64,000 nt of DNA from an uncultured Verrucomicrobiota bacterium. Lineage in GTDB: Bacteria; Verrucomicrobiota; Kiritimatiellia; CAIVKH01. Positions 1 through 8,236 of the stretch are shown here, piece by piece; the stretch's first letter is position 1; each line of letters starts with the position of its first letter. A program made the translations under genes and the position numbers. Below the pieces are notes generated by a model. That model worked only from the letters and a program-made list of their open reading frames with translations. It searched no databases and was not told the origin of the DNA. The stretch lies in the NCBI GenBank assembly GCA_937996795.1, contig CALKUH010000017.1, positions 1 through 64,000 of the forward strand, in the 5' to 3' direction.

Positions 1-55
1 CTTCCAGCGGCCACTTCACTTGCTACCACTCCGGCCATATCATTTGCTACCGACA
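1..55. mobile_element. Probable terminal end of an IS21-like insertion sequence (cut by the window edge)
   Basis: The motif CAYTTGCTACC occurs twice as a direct repeat (17-27 and 41-51, 24 bp apart). The outermost bases end in CGACA at 51-55, so on the reverse strand the element would begin TGTCGGTAGC. IS21-family ends carry multiple repeated transposase-binding sites and begin with TG, and this combination of GGCCGGAGTGG and GGTAGCAAATGA blocks matches my memory of such ends. No transposase gene is visible because the element would lie to the left of the window. The adjacent rsmB-like gene stops within it, which supports an insertion. Confidence 0.45.
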
Positions 56-484
56 CGCGCCATCGTCCGGGATGGCGGCCAGCAGCCATTCCGGCACGAG
101 GGCTTCAGGGCTCGGCGGGGTGGTCAGGCCCTGCCAGTTGGCGAAGTGGCGGGCGAGTTCGGGCAGGGAGACGCCGGGCGGCGGGTGCGGGGGGCGTTCG
201 CCCCAGTGCGCCAGGGCGGGGAACTCGTCTTGTGCATCGAGCCAGCAGGCGGCGGCGAGCGCGCGCGGCAGGTCCGGGATTCCATCCAGCCAGCCTTTCC
301 AGCGAAAATAGGCGAACAGCGCGGCGCCAAAGAATCGGCGGTCGCGCGAGCCATAGCGACGGTTGGCCCGGAAGCACGCCGCGAGCGCGGCATCGGCGGG
401 GCGCCCGCGTTCCACGGCCTCGATGACGTGGCGGGCCACGGCGAGGGCTTCCTGGGCCTGGGATTGGACGGCGCGGTCACGCAT
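47..484 (-). pseudogene. Truncated N-terminal fragment of an RsmB/NOP2-type 16S rRNA cytosine methyltransferase
   Basis: Only 145 codons are present, whereas RsmB-type enzymes have about 430. The visible part matches the N-terminal NusB-like RNA-binding domain of this family, with the characteristic stretch RANRRYGSRDRRFF around residues 39-52 followed by an aromatic FAYFRWKGWL. The SAM-binding Rossmann domain and catalytic cysteines are missing. The stop codon (47-49) falls inside the suspected IS21-like end, so the last residues come from the inserted DNA. A leaderless promoter seems to sit just upstream (492-519). The fragment probably makes no active methyltransferase. A short stand-alone RNA-binding protein is possible but less likely. 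Confidence 0.6.
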
Positions 485-491
485 CCCGGCG

Positions 492-519
492 ATGCTCGCG
501 ATTCACGTCGATTTTGCAA
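492..519 (-). promoter_or_regulatory. Predicted promoter of the rsmB-like fragment
   Basis: On the reverse strand TTGCAA (519-514) is followed after 16 nt by GAGCAT (497-492), and only 7 nt separate this from the ATG at 484. The arrangement predicts a leaderless or near-leaderless transcript, as seen at several other starts in the window. Confidence 0.35.
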
Positions 520-527
520 GTCCGCGC

Positions 528-556
528 TTGATCGGTAAGGATCAGGTTAATACGTT
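528..556 (+). promoter_or_regulatory. Predicted promoter of the tandem NDK gene
   Basis: TTGATC (528-533) and TACGTT (551-556) are separated by 17 nt. The start codon at 579 is preceded by a GGAG Shine-Dalgarno sequence at 570-573, so this transcript would have a short conventional leader. Confidence 0.35.
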
Positions 557-578
557 ACGACCTTTACCCGGAGAACCC

Positions 579-1742
579 ATGGCACACGAACTGACCTTCT
601 GTCTGATCAATCCCTACACGATCGCAAAATCACGCACCGGCGGCGTCATCGGCCGCATCATGACGCGCACCGGCCTCGAGTTGGTCGCGACGCGCATGTA
701 CGGGCCGAGCGCGGAACTGGTCCAGCAGTACGCGGACCTGATCCGCTCCGCGCCGGACATCGCGCCGGACGAGCGCAAGCTGCTCTCCGACTACGTGCTG
801 CAGGCGTACAGCCCGGAAACGAAGACGGGCGCGCGCCGCCGCGTGATGATGCTGTTGTTCGAGGGGGAGGACGCGATCGCGAAGGTCCGCGACGCGGTCG
901 GCTCGCTTCGCCCGCACGCCTACTCGGGCGAGACGGTGCGCGACACCTACGGCGATTTCATCGTGGATGAGCAGGGCAAGGTGTCCTACATCGAACCCGC
1001 CGTCATGAGCGCGGGCTCGCGCGATACCGTGGCCCGCGCGCTGGCGCTCTGGAGTTCGTTCGCCGATCGCGATGGCGGACTTGTGACGCAGGCGCACGAC
1101 GTCAGCCGCGAACAGAATGTCCAGCAGACCCTCGTCATCATCAAGCCGGACAACTTCACGTTCCCGAGCTCGCGCCCCGGCAACATCATCGACATCTTCT
1201 CGCGCTCCGGCCTTCGCATCGTGGCCGCGAAGGTGAACCGCATGTCCGTCGCGCAGGCGGAGGAGTTCTACGGCCCGGTCCGCGATGTGCTTCGCAACAA
1301 GATGAAGAGCGTGATGGCGAAGCGCGGCGGCGACGCGCTGGAGAAGGAGATGGGCTTCAACATCCCCGCGAATGTTCGCGATGTGGTGGGCGAGCACCTC
1401 GGCCCGATCTTCGGCGACATCCAGTTCAACCAGATCATCGAGTTCATGACCGGCGTGTCCCCGACGGGCCTGACGTCGGAGCAGAAGGCGCAGCCCGGCC
1501 GCCACAAGAGCCTCGTGCTGATCTACTCCGGCGTGAATGCCGTCGAGAAGATCCGCAAGATCCTCGGGCCGACGGACCCGAGCAAGGCGGAGCCCGGCTC
1601 GGTGCGCAAGGAATTCGGCCGCGACATCATGGTCAACGCCGCCCACGCGTCCGATTCGCCGGAGAACGCCCAGCGCGAAATGCGCATCGTGAAGCCGGAA
1701 GAGGATTGGATCCGCTGGTACACCGAAAAATATTACCGCTAA
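579..1742 (+). CDS. ndk: Tandem two-domain nucleoside diphosphate kinase family protein
   Basis: This 387-residue protein carries two NDK-fold domains, whereas ordinary NDK has one of about 140 residues. Domain 2 (from about residue 182) keeps the nucleotide-site lysine in IKPD, the arginine in GSVRKEFG and the phospho-accepting histidine in NAAHASDSPENAQRE (His356), so it should transfer gamma-phosphate between NTPs and NDPs. It also has an insertion of about 35 residues before the conserved EFM segment. Domain 1 (about residues 1-150) has LINPY where the lysine should be and no histidine motif, so it is probably catalytically dead and structural or regulatory. The start at 579 was chosen because it has a GGAG ribosome site and begins directly at the domain. 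The next gene follows after 21 bp. Confidence 0.88.
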   Translation: MAHELTFCLINPYTIAKSRTGGVIGRIMTRTGLELVATRMYGPSAELVQQYADLIRSAPDIAPDERKLLSDYVLQAYSPETKTGARRRVMMLLFEGEDAIAKVRDAVGSLRPHAYSGETVRDTYGDFIVDEQGKVSYIEPAVMSAGSRDTVARALALWSSFADRDGGLVTQAHDVSREQNVQQTLVIIKPDNFTFPSSRPGNIIDIFSRSGLRIVAAKVNRMSVAQAEEFYGPVRDVLRNKMKSVMAKRGGDALEKEMGFNIPANVRDVVGEHLGPIFGDIQFNQIIEFMTGVSPTGLTSEQKAQPGRHKSLVLIYSGVNAVEKIRKILGPTDPSKAEPGSVRKEFGRDIMVNAAHASDSPENAQREMRIVKPEEDWIRWYTEKYYR

Positions 1743-1763
1743 CCGTCGTTTCCGGAGATCCCC

Positions 1764-2960
1764 ATGTTCGCCCATGTGACGCCCGCCCCGCCGGATTCCA
1801 TCCTCGGCCTGACCGATGCGTGGAAAAATGACCCGAACCCGCTCAAGGTGAATCTGGGTGTTGGCGTCTTCAAAGACGAGAAGGGCCGCACGCCGATCCT
1901 CGCCTCGGTCAAGGACGCGGAGGCGCACCTGCTCGGCACGGCGACCACCAAGTCGTACATGCCCATCGCCGGCGCGCCGGAGTACCGCCAGCACGTGCAG
2001 GAGATGCTCTTCGGCGCGGGCCACGCGGTGCTTTCGGCGGGTCGCGCGCAGACCGCGCACACGCCGGGCGGAACCGCGGCGTTGCGAGTCGGCGCTGATT
2101 TCCTCAAGAAATTCGCGCCCAACGCGACGGTCTGGGTCAGCGCGCCGACATGGGCGAACCACAAGGGCGTCTTCGGCGCGGCCGGATTCGCCACGAAGGA
2201 CTATCCCTACTATGACCCCGCGACGAAGGGGCTGGCATTCGACCGCATGCGGGAGACGCTGGCGGCGGTGCAGGCGGGCGATGTGGTGTTGTTGCATGCG
2301 TGCTGCCACAACCCGACCGGCGTGGACCTGACGGCGGCGCAGTGGAAGGAGATCGCTTCGCTGGCCGCGCAAAAGGGATGGTTGCCCTTCCTCGATTTCG
2401 CCTACCAGGGGTATGGCGACGGGCTCGCGGAGGACCGGGTGGGGCTGTTGTCGCTCGTGGCGGCCTGCCCCGAGTTGCTGGTCGCGAGTTCCTTCTCCAA
2501 GAATTTCGGCCTCTACCAGGACCGCACCGGCGCGCTGACGCTCGTGGCCGCCGATGCGAAGTCGACCGCGGATGCGTTCAGCCATGTCGAGATCGCGGTG
2601 CGCGTGAATTACTCGAACCCGCCCGCGCATGGCGGGCTGATCGTCAGCACGATCCTTGGCGACTCCGCGCGGCGCGCGAAATGGGAGTCCGAGTTGACGG
2701 CGATGCGTGAGCATATTGCGAAGACGCGGAGTGTGTTTGTGCAGGCGCTGGCGTCGCACGGCGTGCCCGGCGATTTCAGTTTCATCGCCCGCCAGAAGGG
2801 CATGTTCTCGTTCAGCGGATTGAGCGACGCGCAGGTCAAGTTCCTGCGCGAAAAGAAGAGCATCTACATCGTGGGCGGCGGCCGCATCAACGTCGCCGGC
2901 ATCACCCCGTCGAACCTCGACTACCTCTGCGCATCCATCCGCGAAGCCCTCTCCGTCTAG
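1764..2960 (+). CDS. Aspartate/aromatic-amino-acid aminotransferase (class I, AspC/TyrB family)
   Basis: PLP-dependent class I aminotransferase of 398 residues, the usual length for the AspC/TyrB branch. The N-terminus (FAHVTPAPPDSILGLTDAW) and NLGVGVFKDE are typical of that branch. Visible motifs are HACCHNPTGVDLT, the PLP Schiff-base lysine in SSFSKNFGLYQDRTG (Lys246), and the carboxylate-binding arginine in GGGRINVAGI near the C-terminus. It would interconvert aspartate/oxaloacetate or tyrosine/phenylalanine and their keto acids with 2-oxoglutarate in the cytoplasm. The start has a GGAG sequence 8 nt upstream. The neighbouring TrpB2 gene is consistent with aromatic amino acid metabolism, but sequence alone does not separate aspartate from aromatic preference. 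Confidence 0.9.
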   Translation: MFAHVTPAPPDSILGLTDAWKNDPNPLKVNLGVGVFKDEKGRTPILASVKDAEAHLLGTATTKSYMPIAGAPEYRQHVQEMLFGAGHAVLSAGRAQTAHTPGGTAALRVGADFLKKFAPNATVWVSAPTWANHKGVFGAAGFATKDYPYYDPATKGLAFDRMRETLAAVQAGDVVLLHACCHNPTGVDLTAAQWKEIASLAAQKGWLPFLDFAYQGYGDGLAEDRVGLLSLVAACPELLVASSFSKNFGLYQDRTGALTLVAADAKSTADAFSHVEIAVRVNYSNPPAHGGLIVSTILGDSARRAKWESELTAMREHIAKTRSVFVQALASHGVPGDFSFIARQKGMFSFSGLSDAQVKFLREKKSIYIVGGGRINVAGITPSNLDYLCASIREALSV

Positions 2961-3045
2961 CCGGGCTGCACATTTCGTGCTTTCCCTGATGGATGGCGCG
3001 TGTGCGTGTTGATAGCGTGGCGGCTCCAACCGGAGGATGCATCGC

Positions 3046-4350
3046 ATGACGGCAACCCGCTTTTCGCTCGGCCAGGACGACATTCCGCGGCAGTGGTACA
3101 ACCTGCTCGCGGATTTCCCGGAGCCCGTGCCGCCGCCCCTGCATCCCGGCACCCGGCAGCCGGTGACGCTGGCGGACATGACGGCGATTTTCCCGGAGAA
3201 CATTGTCCGTCAGGAAATGTGTCCCGACCGCTACGTGGACATCCCCGACGAAGTGCGCGATATCTATGCCTTGTGGCGGCCCACGCCGCTCTTGCGCGCG
3301 GTCCGCCTGGAGAAGGCGCTGCAAACGCCCGCGCACATCTACTATAAATACGAAGGCGTGAGCCCGGCGGGCAGCCACAAGCCGAACAGCGCGATCGCAC
3401 AGGCGTACTACAACCGGGAGGCGGGCGTGAAGCGGCTCGTCACGGAAACGGGGGCGGGGCAGTGGGGCTCGTCGCTCGCGCTCGCCTGCAAACTGTTCGG
3501 GCTGGAGTGCGTGGTCTACATGGTGCGCGTCAGCTACGAGCAAAAACCGTATCGCAAGATGGTGATGCACGCCTACGGCGGAACGGTGCACCCGAGCCCG
3601 ACGCGCCACACGGACTTCGGCCGCAAAATCCTGGACGCTGACCCGGAGTGTCCCGGCAGCCTCGGCATCGCCATCAGCGAGGCGCTGGAGGATACGCTCA
3701 AGCACCCGCACACGAAGTACGCGCTGGGCAGCGTGCTGAATCACGTCTGCCTTCACCAGACCGTGATCGGGCAGGAGACGATCCGGCAGATGGAACTCGC
3801 GGGCGAGGAGCCCGACATCATCATCGGGTGCGTCGGCGGCGGCAGCAATTTCGCCGGCATCGCGTTCCCCTGGCTGCAGCGCAAGCTCGCGGGGAAGAAG
3901 GACTACCGGATCGTCGCCGTGGAGCCCGCGTCCTGCGCGTCGCTCACGCGGGGCGAGCTGCGGTATGACTTCGGCGACACCGCCGGCATGACACCGCTGA
4001 TGATGATGCACACGCTGGGGCACGATTTTATCCCGCCGAAAATCCATGCGGGCGGCCTGCGCTATCACGGCATGGCCCCGATGGTCAGCCACGCCCGCAA
4101 GCTCGGCCTGATTGAGGCCGTCGCGTATCCGCAGACGCGGGTGTTTGAAAGTGCCGTGACCTTTGCCCGCACGGAGGGGCTGATTCCTGCGCCGGAGCCG
4201 TCGCACGCCATCGCCTCGGTGATGGAGGAGGCGCTCAAGGCTCGGGAGGAGGGGCGGCGCCGCATCATCCTCTTTAACCTCTGCGGCCACGGCCTGCTCG
4301 ACATGTCGTCCTATGAGTCGTTCTTGAGCGGAAAACTGAAGGACGAATGA
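3046..4350 (+). CDS. trpB: TrpB2-type tryptophan synthase beta-like protein
   Basis: A 434-residue fold-type II PLP enzyme of the TrpB2 subfamily. The opening IPRQWYNLLADFPEPVPPPL, the RPTPLLRA segment, the PLP lysine in AGSHKPNSA (Lys112), GAGQWGSSLA and the glycine phosphate loop CVGGGSNFAG are all diagnostic. TrpB2 condenses indole and serine to tryptophan but often acts without a canonical TrpA partner, perhaps to salvage indole. No trpA is nearby. An ATG at 3037 directly abuts GGAGG (3032-3036) and is too close to use it, while the ATG at 3046 is 9 nt downstream and is the better start. Confidence 0.9.
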   Translation: MTATRFSLGQDDIPRQWYNLLADFPEPVPPPLHPGTRQPVTLADMTAIFPENIVRQEMCPDRYVDIPDEVRDIYALWRPTPLLRAVRLEKALQTPAHIYYKYEGVSPAGSHKPNSAIAQAYYNREAGVKRLVTETGAGQWGSSLALACKLFGLECVVYMVRVSYEQKPYRKMVMHAYGGTVHPSPTRHTDFGRKILDADPECPGSLGIAISEALEDTLKHPHTKYALGSVLNHVCLHQTVIGQETIRQMELAGEEPDIIIGCVGGGSNFAGIAFPWLQRKLAGKKDYRIVAVEPASCASLTRGELRYDFGDTAGMTPLMMMHTLGHDFIPPKIHAGGLRYHGMAPMVSHARKLGLIEAVAYPQTRVFESAVTFARTEGLIPAPEPSHAIASVMEEALKAREEGRRRIILFNLCGHGLLDMSSYESFLSGKLKDE

Positions 4351-4394
4351 CCCTGTCCCGCCCCGATACCCCCAGCAAAGCGCCCAATTTGCTA

Positions 4395-4423
4395 TTGATT
4401 TGGATGGGCGCAGGCCCTATGAA
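4395..4423 (+). promoter_or_regulatory. Predicted promoter of the RRM gene
   Basis: TTGATT (4395-4400), a 17-nt spacer and TATGAA (4418-4423) predict a start near 4430, leaving a 5' leader of roughly 85 nt before the GTG at 4517. Long leaders are known on mRNAs of cold-inducible RNA-binding proteins; regulation here is inference. Confidence 0.45.
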
Positions 4424-4516
4424 TTTCAACCGTCACGCCGGAGTTGAAGGTCGCTGGCTCATCGGGTGAAGGAACAAAAACAAGCGACAAAAGAAAGAGC
4501 AGAGGTAGAGCAGGTA

Positions 4517-4930
4517 GTGAACATATTCGTTGGCAATCTTCCCTATGGGGCAACGGACATGGACCTTCGGGCCGCATTTGAGGCCCATGGCACCGTCAGC
4601 TCGGCGAGCGTGATCCTGGACAAATTTACCGGCAAGTCGCGGGGCTTCGGCTTCGTCGAGATGCCGAATGCCGACGAGGCCCGCGCGGCCATCGCGGCGC
4701 TGAATGACCAAGACCTCAAGGGCCGTCCGCTTCGCGTCAACGAAGCGCAGCCCCGCGAGGAGCGTCCCCGTCGCGAACGTCGTGACTGGGGCGATGGCGG
4801 CGGTGGTGGTGGCGGTGGCGGCGGAGATCGCGGCGGGTTCCGCGGTGGCGATCGCGGCGACCGCGGTGGTTATCGTGGTGGCGACCGTGGCGATCGCGGA
4901 GATCGCGGCGGCTTCCGCGGCGGTTACTGA
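4517..4930 (+). CDS. RRM-domain RNA-binding protein with Gly/Arg/Asp-rich tail
   Basis: A single RNA recognition motif occupies about residues 1-80, with RNP2 (IFVGNL) at the very N-terminus and RNP1 (KSRGFGFVEM) near residue 42. It is followed by an acidic/basic linker and a low-complexity tail built from a poly-glycine run and repeated RGGDRGDRGG-type units. This layout is that of bacterial glycine-rich RNA-binding proteins (Rbp), which bind single-stranded RNA and are often cold responsive. A GTG at 4517 puts the RNP2 strand at residue 2, as in homologues, with AGAGG upstream (4501-4505). An in-frame ATG at 4466 would add 17 charged residues and is less likely. The gene ends just before a strong terminator. 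Confidence 0.88.
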   Translation: MNIFVGNLPYGATDMDLRAAFEAHGTVSSASVILDKFTGKSRGFGFVEMPNADEARAAIAALNDQDLKGRPLRVNEAQPREERPRRERRDWGDGGGGGGGGGGDRGGFRGGDRGDRGGYRGGDRGDRGDRGGFRGGY

Positions 4931-4950
4931 TCAACGCCCGGTGGTTTGTG

Positions 4951-4990
4951 AAACAGCCGTCCTGCGAGAGCGGGACGGCTGTTTCCGTTT
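4951..4990 (+). terminator. Rho-independent, probably bidirectional terminator
   Basis: AAACAGCCGTCC (4951-4962) pairs perfectly with GGACGGCTGTTT (4973-4984) around a 10-nt loop, and T-rich bases follow. It lies between the convergent RRM gene and surE, and the A/T ends of the stem let it work on both strands. Confidence 0.85.
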
Positions 4991-5021
4991 AATCGACCGC
5001 GGGGGTGGGGCTGGTCCGGCG

Positions 5022-5780
5022 TTACTGCGATTCCCACGTTGACTTGAAATCCGCCAGGACGCGGTGGTGCGTCAGGTCGAACCAGATCGGCGTGAGGGAG
5101 ACGTAGCCCTCCTCCAGCGCCTGGATGTCCGTGCCCGCGCCATCACCCAGCAACTCCATCTCACCGTCCATCCAGTAGTACACATTATTCCGCGGGTCGG
5201 TGCGGCGGTGGAAGATTTCGACGAAGCGCGACCGGCCCATGCGCGTCACGCGATAGCCCTTGAGTTGTTCGAAGGGGATGTTGGGGACGTTGACGTTCAG
5301 CAGCGTTTCCGGAGGGAGTCCGTGGCGGGCCAGCTTCGGCACGAGGTCGCGCGCGACGCGGGCCGGCGTGTCCCAGAGGGGATCGGTGAACGTGGCCAGC
5401 GAAATGGCCATGCTCGGGATGCCGAGGATCGTGCCCTCCGTTGCGGCGGAGACCGTGCCGGAATAGATCACGCTGATCCCGGCGTTGGGCCCGAGGTTGA
5501 TGCCGCTGACCACGAGGTCCGGGCGCTGCGGGAGCAGGCTGTACACGGCCAGTTTCACGCAGTCCGCGGGCGTGCCGCCGACCGCGTGGCCGAAGAAATG
5601 CCCGTCGCGATCCACCGGCTTGCACTTGATGGGATTGGAAATCGTGATGGCGTGCCCGACCGCGCTTTGCTCCGCGTGCGGGGCGACGACATGCACGTCG
5701 CCGAGGTCGCGCACCGCATGGTAGAGCGCATGGATGCCGGGCGCGTGGATGCCATCGTCATTGGCGACAAGAATACGCAT
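5022..5780 (-). CDS. surE: 5'/3'-nucleotidase SurE
   Basis: A 252-residue SurE family phosphatase that removes phosphate from nucleoside monophosphates and possibly short polyphosphate. Family signatures are the metal-binding N-terminus ILVANDDGIHAPGI, the APHAEQSAVGHAIT segment, GTPADCVKLAV and VSGINLGPNAGISVIYSGTV; length and order match the family. The ATG at 5780 places the first beta strand at residue 2. A predicted promoter ends 6 nt before it, so the mRNA is probably leaderless. It diverges from the SRP RNA gene and converges on the RRM gene. Confidence 0.93.
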   Translation of the reverse strand: MRILVANDDGIHAPGIHALYHAVRDLGDVHVVAPHAEQSAVGHAITISNPIKCKPVDRDGHFFGHAVGGTPADCVKLAVYSLLPQRPDLVVSGINLGPNAGISVIYSGTVSAATEGTILGIPSMAISLATFTDPLWDTPARVARDLVPKLARHGLPPETLLNVNVPNIPFEQLKGYRVTRMGRSRFVEIFHRRTDPRNNVYYWMDGEMELLGDGAGTDIQALEEGYVSLTPIWFDLTHHRVLADFKSTWESQ

Positions 5781-5786
5781 GGGTGG

Positions 5787-5815
5787 AATCTGGCACGCGA
5801 CACGGCGGCGAACAA
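5787..5815 (-). promoter_or_regulatory. Predicted leaderless promoter of surE
   Basis: On the reverse strand TTGTTC (5815-5810), a 17-nt spacer and CAGATT (5792-5787) are followed after exactly 6 nt by the surE ATG, so transcription should begin at or beside the start codon. No Shine-Dalgarno sequence is present. Confidence 0.5.
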
Positions 5816-5851
5816 GCGGGAAACTTTTTCCGCGCGTGTTCCGCCGAAGGC

Positions 5852-5880
5852 TTGCTACGCGCGGGGCCGCGGGGTACGGT
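5852..5880 (+). promoter_or_regulatory. Predicted promoter of the SRP RNA gene
   Basis: TTGCTA (5852-5857) and TACGGT (5875-5880) are 17 nt apart, and the first conserved base of the SRP RNA lies about 7 nt downstream. The strong GC spacer and lack of an ORF fit a stable-RNA promoter. Confidence 0.55.
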
Positions 5881-5886
5881 CTGAAT

Positions 5887-6124
<238 letters not shown>

Positions 6125-6200
6125 GTGAAGCGGTGGCGGCCCTGGCTTGTGCCGGCGAACACGGGTGCACGGTCATCTTTCAACCAAACAGGTGGAACGC

Positions 6201-7904
6201 GTGGCGGAGAAAAAGAAAACATCGCACGAGGTGCTGGCGCGCAAATACCGGCCGCAGGTGTTCGCCGATGTCGTGGCCCAGCAGCATGTGACCCAGACGC
6301 TGGCGAACGCCATTTCGTCGGGGCGCATCGCGCAAGCGTATCTCTTCGTCGGGCCGCGCGGCGTGGGCAAGACCACGCTGGCCCGCATCTATGCCAAGGC
6401 GCTGAACTGCGAAAAGGGGCCGACCGCGGAGCCGTGCAACCAGTGCGACCTGTGCCGGTCCATCGCCGAAGGCCGCTGTCTTGACGTCCTCGAATTCGAC
6501 GCGGCCTCAAACACGCAGGTCGATCGCGTGCGCGAGATCATTCTCGACCACATCGGCTTTGCCCCGGCGCAGGCGCGCTACAAGGTGTTTATCATCGACG
6601 AAGTGCACATGCTGTCCGGTTCTTCGTTCAACGCGCTGCTCAAGTCGCTGGAGGAGCCGCCCGCGCACGTGAAGTTCGTGTTTGCGACGACGGAGCCGCA
6701 GAAGATTCCCGCCACGATCCTGTCGCGCTGCCAGCGCTTTGATTTGCGCCGCATCCCGACGGGCGAAATCGCCGCGCAGCTGGAAAAGATTGCGAAGCTC
6801 GAAAAGGTGAAGCTGGCCGGCGATGCCGCGCTCGCCATCGCGCGCGGCGCCGAGGGCGGCATGCGCGACGCTGAATCCGCGCTGGACCAGTTGATGGCCT
6901 TCTGCGGCGACACCGTGACGGAAGAGGATGTGCTCTCGGTCTTCGGCCTTGTTTCCTGGCGCAGTTTGCAGGAGTTGACCGGCGCCCTGCTCAAGGGGGA
7001 TGTGGCCGCGCTGCTGGAACAGATTGCGGCGCTGGACAACGGCGGCAAGGACCTCCAGCGTCTGTCAGTCGAACTGCTGGAATACTTCCGCGACTTGCTC
7101 GTTGTTTCCTACACGGGCCGCCTCGCGGGTGAAGCCGACGCAAACGACGCGCGGCTGGCCGTGCTGCAGGCGCAGGCGAAAGGCGTGGAGCAGGGCCGCC
7201 TCGTCCGGATTACGGATCTGATGGTCGAACTCCAGTCACAGCTCCGCTACGCGCTCTCGCGCCGCACCCTGCTGGAGGTCGCGCTCGTTCGCGCGGCGCG
7301 CGCGGCGACCGCGGTGACGCTCGACGAAGTGCTTCAGGCGCTGGCTGAAGCGCCGGACGTCGCGCCGCTTCGTGCCGCTCCGGCTTCCGCGCCAATGCCT
7401 CCGCCTCCGTCGTCCTCGCGCGTGGAGGCGGAAGCCCGCCCCGCGCCGCCCGCGGCGCGTCCGCGCCCTGCCGCCCCCGCGTCGATGAACCCCGCGGAGG
7501 AACTTGCGCTGCTGGTGAAGGAGTGGAGCGCGCTCGCGGACAAGGCCGGCGCCGTCAATCCCATCATCCGCAACAGCATGAAGGACGCCCGTCCGGTGGC
7601 CGTGGACCCGGATCGCGTGCAGATCGCGTTCGATCCCGAGTTTTCGGAAAGTCGCGAGAAGCTGAACATCGGGCGCAACATCCGCCTGTTGCAGAAAATG
7701 ATCGAGGACCTTCTGCACCGGCCGGTGACCCTCGATCTGACGATCGCACCGCGCGAAGGGGCTGATCCATCGCACGCCCCCGAACCGGCCCCGGGTCGCG
7801 CGTCGCCCCCCGCCGCGTCCTCGCGGAAGGACTGGCGGAGCGAGGCGGCGGTGAAGCGCGCGCTGGATGCGTTTAACGGCGATATCGTGGATGTTCGCGA
7901 ATAG
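6201..7904 (+). CDS. dnaX: DNA polymerase III subunit gamma/tau
   Basis: A 567-residue clamp-loader ATPase. After the opening ARKYRPQVFADVVAQQHV come the Walker A GPRGVGKT (residues 51-58), a zinc module with cysteines at about 70, 79, 82 and 85, the Walker B IIDEVHML, and the sensor segment ILSRCQRFDL. A Pro/Ala-rich linker (about 400-445) leads to a tau-like C-terminal domain. Together with delta and delta' it loads the beta clamp. The GTG start at 6201 follows AGGTGG at a suitable distance and gives the usual N-terminus. No obvious slippery A-run for a gamma frameshift was seen in the linker. It heads the dnaX-ybaB-recR operon. Confidence 0.95.
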   Translation: MAEKKKTSHEVLARKYRPQVFADVVAQQHVTQTLANAISSGRIAQAYLFVGPRGVGKTTLARIYAKALNCEKGPTAEPCNQCDLCRSIAEGRCLDVLEFDAASNTQVDRVREIILDHIGFAPAQARYKVFIIDEVHMLSGSSFNALLKSLEEPPAHVKFVFATTEPQKIPATILSRCQRFDLRRIPTGEIAAQLEKIAKLEKVKLAGDAALAIARGAEGGMRDAESALDQLMAFCGDTVTEEDVLSVFGLVSWRSLQELTGALLKGDVAALLEQIAALDNGGKDLQRLSVELLEYFRDLLVVSYTGRLAGEADANDARLAVLQAQAKGVEQGRLVRITDLMVELQSQLRYALSRRTLLEVALVRAARAATAVTLDEVLQALAEAPDVAPLRAAPASAPMPPPPSSSRVEAEARPAPPAARPRPAAPASMNPAEELALLVKEWSALADKAGAVNPIIRNSMKDARPVAVDPDRVQIAFDPEFSESREKLNIGRNIRLLQKMIEDLLHRPVTLDLTIAPREGADPSHAPEPAPGRASPPAASSRKDWRSEAAVKRALDAFNGDIVDVRE

Positions 7905-7918
7905 CTGAGGAGCAGCAC

Positions 7919-8227
7919 ATGGTCAACATGATGAAATTGATGAAGCAGGCGCAGGCGATGCAGGCCAACATGCAGAAACTGCAGGAGGACCTCGCGCAGC
8001 GTGAGTATAGTTTTTCCGCCGGTGGCGGTGCGGTGACGGCGGTCGCGGGTGGTGACATGACCATCCGCCGCCTGACCATATCGCCCCAGGTGGTCGACCC
8101 GTCGGATCTCGACATGTTGCAGGACCTCGTGCAGACGGCTGTAAACGGCGCGCTGGCCACGGCCCGCGATACCGCCTCCGCCGAGATGGGCAAACTCACC
8201 GGCGGCATGGGCCTGCCCGGACTTTAA
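7919..8227 (+). CDS. ybaB: YbaB/EbfC family nucleoid-associated protein
   Basis: A 102-residue protein with the YbaB pattern: a Met/Gln-rich N-terminal helix (MMKLMKQAQAMQANMQKLQE), a central strand region with GGGAVTAVAGGDMTIRRLTI, and a C-terminal helix ending in GGMGLPGL. YbaB dimers bind DNA and act as minor nucleoid proteins. It sits 14 bp after dnaX and 9 bp before recR, the classical arrangement. GAGGAG lies just upstream of the ATG. Confidence 0.93.
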   Translation: MVNMMKLMKQAQAMQANMQKLQEDLAQREYSFSAGGGAVTAVAGGDMTIRRLTISPQVVDPSDLDMLQDLVQTAVNGALATARDTASAEMGKLTGGMGLPGL

Positions 8228-8236
8228 TCGCACGCA

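Noticed and set aside
5781..5886. Riboswitch before the SRP RNA
   Set aside because: The region is fully explained by two divergent promoters.
7140..7480. Programmed frameshift in dnaX producing gamma
   Set aside because: No A6-A7 slippery run with downstream stem was found in the linker.
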